Shown: positions 1-5,268 of the stretch, piece by piece
How positions within the stretch are numbered: position 1 is the stretch's first letter
How the letters are laid out: each line of letters starts with the position of its first letter
Assembly: GCA_049509915.1 (NCBI GenBank)
Contig: JBEKZL010000205.1
Span: forward strand, 1-13,903
Length of the DNA stretch: 13,903 nucleotides
Direction: 5' to 3'
DNA from: JBEKYD01 sp049509915
Lineage (GTDB): Bacteria > Acidobacteriota > Terriglobia > Bryobacterales > Bryobacteraceae
The notes under the pieces: generated by a model
Database searches by the model: none
What the model was told of the DNA's origin: nothing
Seen by the model: only the letters and a program-made list of their open reading frames with translations
Translations under genes and position numbers: made by a program

Positions 1-486
1 CTCACCTTCCGTCCCGAGTTTCGCGACCTGCACCTGATCCTGATCGGCGATACCATTGCCCAAAACTCCGCCGTCCGCCAAGCCGTCTTTCGCAGCCGTA
101 TCGGACACCTGGTGCGCTTTCTCGGCTTTGTTCCCTCCGATACCTTGCGCTGTTTCTATCAGTCGGCCGCGGCCTTCGTGTTTCCCTCGCGCTACGAGGG
201 CTTCGGCCTGCCGCCGCTCGAGGCCATGGCCTGCGGTACGCCGGTTGTCACTTCGGGCGTCAGTTCCCTGCCCGAGGTGGTGGGCGACGCCGCCATGCTG
301 GTGAATCCCGAAAACGTCTTCGATATCGCGCGCGGCATCCGCGAGGTGCTGCTGGATGAATCCGTACGCTGCGCTTTGGTGCAAAAAGGGTTCGAACAGG
401 TGGCGCGATTCAGTTGGCGGGACACCGCCCGGCAGGTGCTCGAGATCTATCGCGAGGCTGCCGGCCAACCGCATCGTATAAAGTAG
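1..486 (+). CDS. Glycosyltransferase family 4 (GT-B), C-terminal part
   Basis: The reading frame is open from the first base, so the 5' part of the gene lies outside the window; 161 codons plus TAG are visible. The segment is the nucleotide-sugar-binding C-terminal half of a GT-B glycosyltransferase. It shows a beta strand of the LILIGD type near the start, the FLGFVPSDTL segment, and the family signature SRYEGFGLPPLEAMACGTPVV, in which the two glutamates at codons 66 and 74 form the EX7E motif that contacts the donor sugar nucleotide. Proteins of this type transfer sugars to lipid or polysaccharide acceptors on the cytoplasmic side of the membrane. The acceptor cannot be told from this fragment. 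A GTG at 112 is internal to the domain and is not the true start. The family call is firm; the exact role is unknown. Confidence 0.9.
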   Translation, partial: LTFRPEFRDLHLILIGDTIAQNSAVRQAVFRSRIGHLVRFLGFVPSDTLRCFYQSAAAFVFPSRYEGFGLPPLEAMACGTPVVTSGVSSLPEVVGDAAMLVNPENVFDIARGIREVLLDESVRCALVQKGFEQVARFSWRDTARQVLEIYREAAGQPHRIK

Positions 487-533
487 AGCTTTCAGCCTTT
501 GGTAAACTGATTGCCGTTTGCTGAGAGCTACCC

Positions 534-1307
534 ATGCGTTTTCGACTCTTCGCCGCCGCCTTCCTGCTCGCCTCCATTCCGACCCGCGCGCAGAGCAACT
601 ACGAGATCCAGGTGTACGCCTCCGACCTGGTGCCGCCCGGCGTCACCATGACCGAACTGCACAGCAATTTCACCGCCGACGGATTCAAAACCAAGATCGA
701 CGGCGTGCTTCCCGACAACCATGCCGAGCACGAAACCCTGGAAATCACCCACGGATTCGACGAGTGGTTCGAAACCGGCATGTACATATTTACCAGCATC
801 CAGAACGGCACCTGGTATTACGTCGGCTCGCACATCCGCCCGCGGATCGCGGTGCCCGAAAAATATCATCTGCCGGTGGGCGTGAGCCTCTCGACCGAAT
901 TCGGCTGGGTGCGGCCGAATCTTTCCACCGACACCTGGACCTGGGAGATCCGGCCGATCGTGGATAAGAAGATCGAGAAATGGTACCTGGCCTTCAACCC
1001 CGCCATCGAAAAATCCTTCCGCGGGCAAGATCAACCGCGCGGTTACGAGTTTTCGCCGGACTTCAAGTTCAGCTATGACGTGACCAGGAAGGTCGCCGCC
1101 GGGTTGGAATACTACGGCGCGTTGGGCCCGATCACCGGCTTCGACGCCGTGCGCGACCAGCAACACCAGATCTTTCCCGACTTGGATATCGACTTCGGCA
1201 AGAACTGGGAATTCAACTTCGGCGTAGGTGTAGGCGTGACCCAGGCTACCGAGCGCCTGATCGTGAAAGCCATCCTCGGATACCGGTTCAATTACAAAGG
1301 ACAGTAG
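534..1307 (+). CDS. Secreted, probable outer-membrane beta-barrel protein
   Basis: This 257-residue protein begins with a signal peptide (basic MRFRLF, hydrophobic AAAFLLASIP, likely cleavage after TRAQ near residue 20). The mature part is rich in alternating aromatic and polar residues (for example WYYVGSHIRPRIAV, WTWEIRPIV, WEFNFGVGVGV) and ends in a strand-like segment, YRFNYKG. This pattern fits a transmembrane beta-barrel or beta-sandwich exported to the outer membrane or periplasm. It recalls the MetA-type putative outer-membrane transporter group, but I see no diagnostic motif and do not name a substrate. The ATG at 534 follows a weak GAGAG ribosome-binding sequence. A TAAACT box at 503-508 could be a -10 element. 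The gene stands alone, 47 bp after the glycosyltransferase. A large antisense frame over the gene is treated as a shadow because the plus frame has the signal peptide. Confidence 0.75.
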   Translation: MRFRLFAAAFLLASIPTRAQSNYEIQVYASDLVPPGVTMTELHSNFTADGFKTKIDGVLPDNHAEHETLEITHGFDEWFETGMYIFTSIQNGTWYYVGSHIRPRIAVPEKYHLPVGVSLSTEFGWVRPNLSTDTWTWEIRPIVDKKIEKWYLAFNPAIEKSFRGQDQPRGYEFSPDFKFSYDVTRKVAAGLEYYGALGPITGFDAVRDQQHQIFPDLDIDFGKNWEFNFGVGVGVTQATERLIVKAILGYRFNYKGQ

Positions 1308-1380
1308 GCACGCCGCAATGGTACGGTTGTTTCTTGTCAGGCACTTGGTACCCGGTTTCGCAATCACGGTCACACATCCT

Positions 1381-1433
1381 GCAACCGCTCCCTTACGGTC
1401 GCGGCTCGGACTGTCGCATTTCCGAGCCGCGAC
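1381..1433. repeat. REP-like palindromic repeat, copy A
   Basis: The sequence starts GCAACCGCTCCCTTACGGTCG. It contains a perfect 13-bp stem, GTCGCGGCTCGGA (1398-1410) against TCCGAGCCGCGAC (1421-1433), with a 10-base loop. Related copies sit at 7768-7838 and 9016-9093, with a weaker relative at 10702-10723. It lies 73 bases after the stop of the secreted-protein gene. No U-run follows, so it is not a standard intrinsic terminator. Confidence 0.8.
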
Positions 1434-1445
1434 AAATTCAATATT

Positions 1446-1513
1446 AGCCACCGATGAACGCAGATGAACGCAGATAAAACCGTGGTTTCCTTTATCGGTG
1501 TTCATCGGTGGCT
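1446..1513. repeat. Inverted repeat with 14-bp perfect arms
   Basis: AGCCACCGATGAAC (1446-1459) is exactly complementary to GTTCATCGGTGGCT (1500-1513). The similarity continues inward: ATGAACGCAGATAAA on the left faces TTTATCGGTGTTCAT on the right, with the left arm carrying an extra GATGAACGCA unit. Similar GATGAACGCAGAT palindromes are, from memory, common intergenic repeats in many environmental bacteria and produce spurious reading frames such as FICVHLRSSVA. No gene is visible in 1308-1590 besides this and the preceding repeat. Confidence 0.8.
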
Positions 1514-1590
1514 ATATTTCTTCACAGCTTTTAACAGAGCGGTTGCCCTCCGATACGTTGCCGAACTTCCGAAACGGTGTATTTAGCCTC

Positions 1591-2040
1591 TCACCGCCGC
1601 TGTTCGAAAAAGCCGCGCAGCAGCGCGGTACACTCCGCGCCCAGCACGCCTTCGACGACTTCCACCTGGTGATTGAGGCTCTGGGAATCGGCCAGGCGGA
1701 ACTTGCTGCGTACCCCGCCGAAGCGCAGGTCCCGCGCCCCGAACACCAGTCGCGCCACGCGGGCGGCCACCAGCGCGCCGGCACACATCACGCAAGGCTC
1801 CAGTGTGGTGTAGAGCGTCGCGCCGTTGAGCCGGTAGTTGCCCGCGCGGGCCGCGCCCTGGCGCAGGGCGGCGATTTCCGCGTGCGCCGTCGGGTCGGAA
1901 GCCGCGATCGGGCGGTTCCAGCCGCGGCCGGCGATTGCGCCCTTCACCACCAACACCGCGCCTACCGGTACCTCGCCTTCAGCGGCGGCCTGGTCCGCCA
2001 GGCGCAGGGCCTCCCGCATGAATTCTTCGTCCGGGTCCAT
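1591..2040 (-). CDS. tadA: tRNA-specific adenosine deaminase TadA
   Basis: This protein of 149 residues converts adenosine 34 to inosine in the anticodon of tRNA-Arg(ACG), a zinc-dependent hydrolytic deamination in the cytoplasm. The zinc and catalytic motifs are complete: H53-A-E55, where E55 is the proton shuttle, and P82-C83-V-M-C86, with H53, C83 and C86 as zinc ligands. Further family landmarks are EVPVGAVLV (residues 23-31), the GNYRLNGATLYTTLEP stretch, and the GVRSKFRLADSQSLNH segment. The length is normal for the bacterial family. The start is the ATG complementary to 2038-2040 (MDPDEEFM); the frame stays open further upstream, but that extension would run antisense through the DUF4337 gene and is not family-like. 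No good ribosome-binding sequence precedes the start, and an ATTATA/TATTAT box lies only 7 bases away, suggesting a very short leader or leaderless mRNA. Confidence 0.95.
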   Translation of the reverse strand: MDPDEEFMREALRLADQAAAEGEVPVGAVLVVKGAIAGRGWNRPIAASDPTAHAEIAALRQGAARAGNYRLNGATLYTTLEPCVMCAGALVAARVARLVFGARDLRFGGVRSKFRLADSQSLNHQVEVVEGVLGAECTALLRGFFEQRR

Positions 2041-2045
2041 TCGAC

Positions 2046-2052
2046 TATAATA
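2046..2052. promoter_or_regulatory. Overlapping bidirectional -10 box between tadA and DUF4337 gene
   Basis: The seven bases TATAATA read TATAAT on the plus strand (2046-2051) and TATTAT on the minus strand (2052-2047), inside a divergent gap of only 24 bp. Plus transcription would start near 2058, just before the ATG at 2065. Minus transcription would start at about the tadA ATG. No convincing -35 box is visible on either side. The assignment rests on the perfect -10 match alone. Confidence 0.45.
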
Positions 2053-2064
2053 CGGAGAAACCAA

Positions 2065-2589
2065 ATGGCGGAACTTGAGATTCATCACGAAGGTCACGAG
2101 ACCGACCCACTGGGGCAGAAAGTGGGCATTCTGGCCGCGCTGCTGGCGGTCGCCCTGGCGATTGTCACCATCGCCTCCCATCGCACCCACACGGCCGCGA
2201 TCATGCACAAATCGACGGCCAACGACGAATGGTCCTATTACCAGGCCACCCGGGTCAAGCTTCACAACGTCGAACTGGGACAGGGCCTGGCCCGCCTGTT
2301 CGTCCAGGGCAACCCCGCCGCCCAGAAGATGCTCGAAGACTCCGCCGGCCAGCTCAAGAAATACGACAAGCAGGGTGCCGAAATTCAGCAGCGCGCGGAA
2401 AGGGCCGATGCCGCCGCCGAAGCCGACGAGCATCGCGCCCTGCGCTACGACATCGGGGAGGGTTTGCTCGAAATTGCCCTGGTGCTCTCTTCACTCTATT
2501 TCATTTCCAAAAGAAAGATGTTCCCGGTTTTCGGCATCGTAGCTGGTTTCACCGGCGCGGCGTTCGCCATTATGGGCCTGTTTAGCTGA
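2065..2589 (+). CDS. DUF4337-type membrane protein
   Basis: The 174-residue protein has one N-terminal transmembrane helix (VGILAALLAVALAIVTIAS, residues about 19-37), a long polar, charged middle region (about 40-125) with coiled-coil character (KMLEDSAGQLKKYDKQGAEI and onwards), and two C-terminal transmembrane helices (about 130-150 and 152-173). The order TM, helical soluble region, TM-TM and the NDEWSYYQA motif after helix 1 match the DUF4337 family, whose function is unknown. The ATG at 2065 follows GGAG at 2054-2057 with 7-base spacing. Longer upstream reading frame exists but runs through tadA on the other strand. The gene is divergent from tadA and separated from the Kai operon by a palindrome, so it is probably monocistronic. 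Confidence 0.8.
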   Translation: MAELEIHHEGHETDPLGQKVGILAALLAVALAIVTIASHRTHTAAIMHKSTANDEWSYYQATRVKLHNVELGQGLARLFVQGNPAAQKMLEDSAGQLKKYDKQGAEIQQRAERADAAAEADEHRALRYDIGEGLLEIALVLSSLYFISKRKMFPVFGIVAGFTGAAFAIMGLFS

Positions 2590-2645
2590 CCAGACCAGTT
2601 CGTGGCGCGAGCTTGGAATTCGGGTTGGGCCATGTTTCGGCGGTG

Positions 2646-2754
2646 GCGAGGTGGGGCAGACCAGGACAGACCATCGTTATTTGTGGTCTGTCGAGCCCTC
2701 GCCAAGCCGCAACGGCTGACAGACGACAAGTAACGATCGTCTGTCCCACCTCGC
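2646..2754. repeat. Large imperfect palindrome (about 37-bp arms)
   Basis: The left arm (2646-2692) begins GCGAGGTGGGGCAGACC and ends ATTTGTGGTCTGTC. The right arm (2718-2754) begins GACAGACGACAAGT and ends CTGTCCCACCTCGC. The arms are reverse complements apart from a few substitutions and a 10-base insertion in the left arm that duplicates a CAGACC/GGACAGACC unit. The loop (2693-2717) is about 25 bases. The element fills most of the 218-base gap between the DUF4337 gene and kaiC. As RNA it would fold into a very long hairpin that could end upstream transcription, though no U-run follows. Confidence 0.8.
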
Positions 2755-2787
2755 CCTATCACACGTCTGCGCCAAACGCATTCGTGC

Positions 2788-2793
2788 TAAACT
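2788..2793 (+). promoter_or_regulatory. Possible -10 box for the Kai operon
   Basis: TAAACT in the context GTGCTAAACTCC lies 14 bases before the kaiC ATG at 2808. Similar CTAAAAT or TAAACT boxes precede other genes here (503, 7871). Transcription from it would start near 2800 and leave a leader of about 8 bases without a Shine-Dalgarno sequence. No clear -35 box is visible. Confidence 0.35.
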
Positions 2794-2807
2794 CCTAGCC
2801 AAATCAG

Positions 2808-4577
2808 ATGCGTCCGTCCAAACCGAAGACCAAAAAGTCCGAGGGCGTTTGGCCCGGATTACCCAAATGCCGGACCGGCATTCATGGACTGGATGAGATT
2901 ACGTTTGGCGGCTTACCGCGAGGACGCACGACGCTCGTCTGCGGGGGTCCCGGCTGCGGTAAAACCCTGCTCGGGATGGAATTCCTGGTAAGGGGAGCCA
3001 CCGAGTTCGACGAGCCCGGCGTCTGCCTGACCTTTGAAGAAACCGCCGAAGAACTCTCGAGCAACCTGGCATCGCTGGGGTTCGACGTGGCCGCGCTGGT
3101 GGCGCGCAAGAAGCTCGCGGTCGATTATATATTCGTGGAACGGAGCCTGATCGAAGAATCCGGCGAATACGATCTGGAGGCCCTGTTTCTGCGGCTGGGC
3201 AGCGCCGTCGATTCCATCGGCGCCAAAAGGGTGCTTCTCGATAGCGTGGAAGCTTTGTTTGCCGGGCTGAAAAACGAATCGGTCCTGCGATCCGAACTGC
3301 GGCGCCTATTCCGCTGGCTGAAGGAGCGCGGCCTCACCGCCATCGTCACCGCGGAGCGCGGGATCGGCACGCTGACCAGCCACGGCCTGGAAGAATATAT
3401 CTCCGACTGCGTGATCGTGCTCGACCAGCAGCTCACCGAAACGGTGCTGACGCGGCGCCTGCGCGTGATCAAGTATCGCGGCTCCACCCACGGCACCAAC
3501 GAGTATCCCTTTCTGATTGAGGATGACGGCATCTCGGTGCTGCCGGTGACCTCCGTCGAACTGAAGCATTCCGCGTCGGGCGAAAGGGTTTCCACCGGCG
3601 TTGCCGCTCTCGACGCCATGCTGGCCGGCAAGGGATACTTTCGCGGCAGCAGCGTTCTTATTTCGGGAACGGCCGGCACGGGAAAGACCAGCGTGGCTGC
3701 CCATTTCGTCGACGCCGCTTGCGCCCGCGGGGAGAAGTGCATCTTCCTCTCTTTTGAAGAATCCGCCAGCCAGATCGTCCGCAACATGCAATCCATCGGG
3801 ATCGATCTGGAGCGGTGGGTTTCGAAGGGCCTGCTGCACTTTCAAGCCTCCCGGCCCACTACGTTCGGCCTCGAAATGCATCTGGTCAAGATTCACAAAT
3901 TCATCCACGAGGTCAATCCGGGTATTGTCGTAGTGGACCCGGTTACCGGGCTGCTGCACTCCGGAACGGCGGCGGAGACCAGGAGTATGCTGCTGCGCCT
4001 GGTGGACTATCTGAAGGAAAAGCAAATCACCGCCTTGATGACAACTTTGACCAGCGGCTCGGACGCCCCGGAACAAACCGAGGTCAATATTTCCTCCCTG
4101 GTGGATACCTGGCTGCTGCTGCGCGATATCGAAAGCGGGGGCGAGCGGAACCGGGGCATTTACATTTTGAAAGCCCGCGGGATCGCCCACTCGAATCAGA
4201 TTCGCGAATTCCTTTTGACCGATCACGGCGCGGAGCTGCGCGACGTCTATCTGGGGGAGGCGGGATTACTCACCGGATCGGCCCGCGTCACCCAGGAAGC
4301 GAAAGATGCATCGGCCACGCTGCTGGCCCGACTGGAAATCGAACGGAAGCAACTCCTGCTGGAGCGAAAGCGACAAGCGCTGGAGGCTCAGATTGCCGGT
4401 CTGCAACTCGACATCGAGACCGAGGCGCAGGAATCGCGGCAGCTTATCGCGCAAGAGGAACTGAAAATCAAGCAATCGGAAGAGAGCCGAAGCGATATGG
4501 CCAGGAGCCGCGCGGCGAGAACGGCTCCGGTCGATGGCGGCCGCAAGGGTGTACCAGCCGGCGGAGGAAGAAAATGA
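2808..4577 (+). CDS. kaiC: KaiC-like double-domain ATPase/kinase with coiled-coil tail
   Basis: This 589-residue protein (cyanobacterial KaiC has 519) has two RecA-like KaiC domains, CI (about 15-250) and CII (about 258-490). CI has Walker A GGPGCGKT (46-53) and catalytic E77-E78 in CLTFEETAEE; CII has Walker A GTAGTGKT (287-294) and E317-E318 in FLSFEES. Positions equivalent to the cyanobacterial phosphosites T426, S431 and T432 are T424, S429 and S430 (TEVNISS), so autophosphorylation is plausible. After about residue 490, where the KaiA-binding tail would be, there is instead a charged coiled coil (about 500-555) and a basic, glycine-rich end. The ATG at 2808 lacks a clear ribosome-binding sequence. 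The stop overlaps the next start as ATGA. By family the protein hydrolyses ATP and binds KaiB through CI. Whether it keeps rhythmic time or acts as a stress-linked switch cannot be read from sequence. Confidence 0.93.
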   Translation: MRPSKPKTKKSEGVWPGLPKCRTGIHGLDEITFGGLPRGRTTLVCGGPGCGKTLLGMEFLVRGATEFDEPGVCLTFEETAEELSSNLASLGFDVAALVARKKLAVDYIFVERSLIEESGEYDLEALFLRLGSAVDSIGAKRVLLDSVEALFAGLKNESVLRSELRRLFRWLKERGLTAIVTAERGIGTLTSHGLEEYISDCVIVLDQQLTETVLTRRLRVIKYRGSTHGTNEYPFLIEDDGISVLPVTSVELKHSASGERVSTGVAALDAMLAGKGYFRGSSVLISGTAGTGKTSVAAHFVDAACARGEKCIFLSFEESASQIVRNMQSIGIDLERWVSKGLLHFQASRPTTFGLEMHLVKIHKFIHEVNPGIVVVDPVTGLLHSGTAAETRSMLLRLVDYLKEKQITALMTTLTSGSDAPEQTEVNISSLVDTWLLLRDIESGGERNRGIYILKARGIAHSNQIREFLLTDHGAELRDVYLGEAGLLTGSARVTQEAKDASATLLARLEIERKQLLLERKRQALEAQIAGLQLDIETEAQESRQLIAQEELKIKQSEESRSDMARSRAARTAPVDGGRKGVPAGGGRK

Positions 4578-4900
4578 AGGGATCTTCGGACCGCGCGGGC
4601 GGAAAACACGGGCCGGCGAAGTGGGAATTGAGGCTGTATGTGGCCGGACAGACGGCGAAATCGCTGGTGGCATTCGCCAACCTGAAACGGATCTGCGAGG
4701 AACATCTTGCCGGCGAGTATCATATCGAAGTCATCGATTTGCTGAAAAATCCGCAGCTCGCGGCCGGCGATCAGATTCTCGCGCTTCCGACCCTGGTGCG
4801 GAAGCTGCCGGCGCCGGTCCGCAAAATTATTGGCGACCTGTCCAATACCGAGCGCGTGCTGGTGGGGCTGGATCTACAGGCGCGAAAGGTAGGCGTATGA
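4574..4900 (+). CDS. kaiB: KaiB-like protein 1
   Basis: The protein has 108 residues with the thioredoxin-like KaiB fold. After a charged N-terminal tail it runs WELRLYVAGQTAKSLVAFAN, EVIDLLKNPQLA, ILALPTLVRKLPAPVRKIIG and DLSNTERVLVGLDL, matching cyanobacterial KaiB along its length, including the KNPQLA and PPVRRIIGDLS-type segments in the part that refolds when KaiB changes to its KaiC-binding form. KaiB binds the CI ring of KaiC and promotes dephosphorylation and clock output. The ATG at 4574 overlaps the kaiC stop as ATGA and has a strong GGAGGAAG ribosome-binding sequence at 4563-4570, so translation is coupled to kaiC. The stop overlaps the next kaiB start in the same way. No kaiA is present in the window. 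Confidence 0.93.
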   Translation: MKGSSDRAGGKHGPAKWELRLYVAGQTAKSLVAFANLKRICEEHLAGEYHIEVIDLLKNPQLAAGDQILALPTLVRKLPAPVRKIIGDLSNTERVLVGLDLQARKVGV

Positions 4901-5268
4901 AAAAGCCCAAAGGCAATCCGGACACGAAGGCGTTCGAAGATGCCTTGGCGGCGGAACCAGAGTCGCGCCACTACCGCCTGCGGTTGTTCGTTAGCGGGAC
5001 CACGCCGCGTTCCACCCGCGCCATTCAGAACATCCGGGCGATTTGCGAAGAAAAGCTCCAGGGCCGTTACGATCTGGAAGTGATCGATATCTATCAGCAT
5101 CCGGAACTGGTGAAGCCGGAAGAGATTGTGGTTACGCCGACGCTGGTCAAGAAACTGCCCTCCCCGGTCCGCAGGATCATCGGAGATTTGTCCGATGAAG
5201 AACGAGTCCTGGTTGGATTGGATCTCGTCGCCCTGGAACGGCCAGCCCCGCGGCGCGGGCGCGGGTGA
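4897..5268 (+). CDS. kaiB: KaiB-like protein 2
   Basis: This second KaiB homologue has 123 residues. It has a longer N-terminal tail (about 25 residues) than copy 1, then YRLRLFVSGTTPRSTRAIQN, EVIDIYQHPELVKPEEIVVT, PTLVKKLPSPVRRIIG and DLSDEERVLVGLDL, and a short basic, proline-rich C-terminus (PAPRRGRG). Copy 1 keeps the cyanobacterial-like LLKNPQLA, whereas copy 2 reads IYQHPELV, so the two have diverged in the fold-switching part and may differ in KaiC affinity or partner. This is inference from the substitutions. The ATG overlaps the upstream stop as ATGA, and the stop overlaps the following kinase start as TGATG, showing tight translational coupling. A role as an adaptor between KaiC and the kinase is plausible but not shown. 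Confidence 0.92.
   Translation: MKKPKGNPDTKAFEDALAAEPESRHYRLRLFVSGTTPRSTRAIQNIRAICEEKLQGRYDLEVIDIYQHPELVKPEEIVVTPTLVKKLPSPVRRIIGDLSDEERVLVGLDLVALERPAPRRGRG

Noticed and set aside
528..1505. A 325-codon minus-strand frame over the secreted-protein gene and the repeats
   Set aside because: Its first residues come from reading the inverted repeat at 1446-1513 and the rest is antisense to a gene with a clear signal peptide.
3306..4226. A 306-codon minus-strand frame inside kaiC
   Set aside because: It is antisense to the CI/CII region, whose P-loops and phosphosite motifs are intact. No motif is visible in the minus product.
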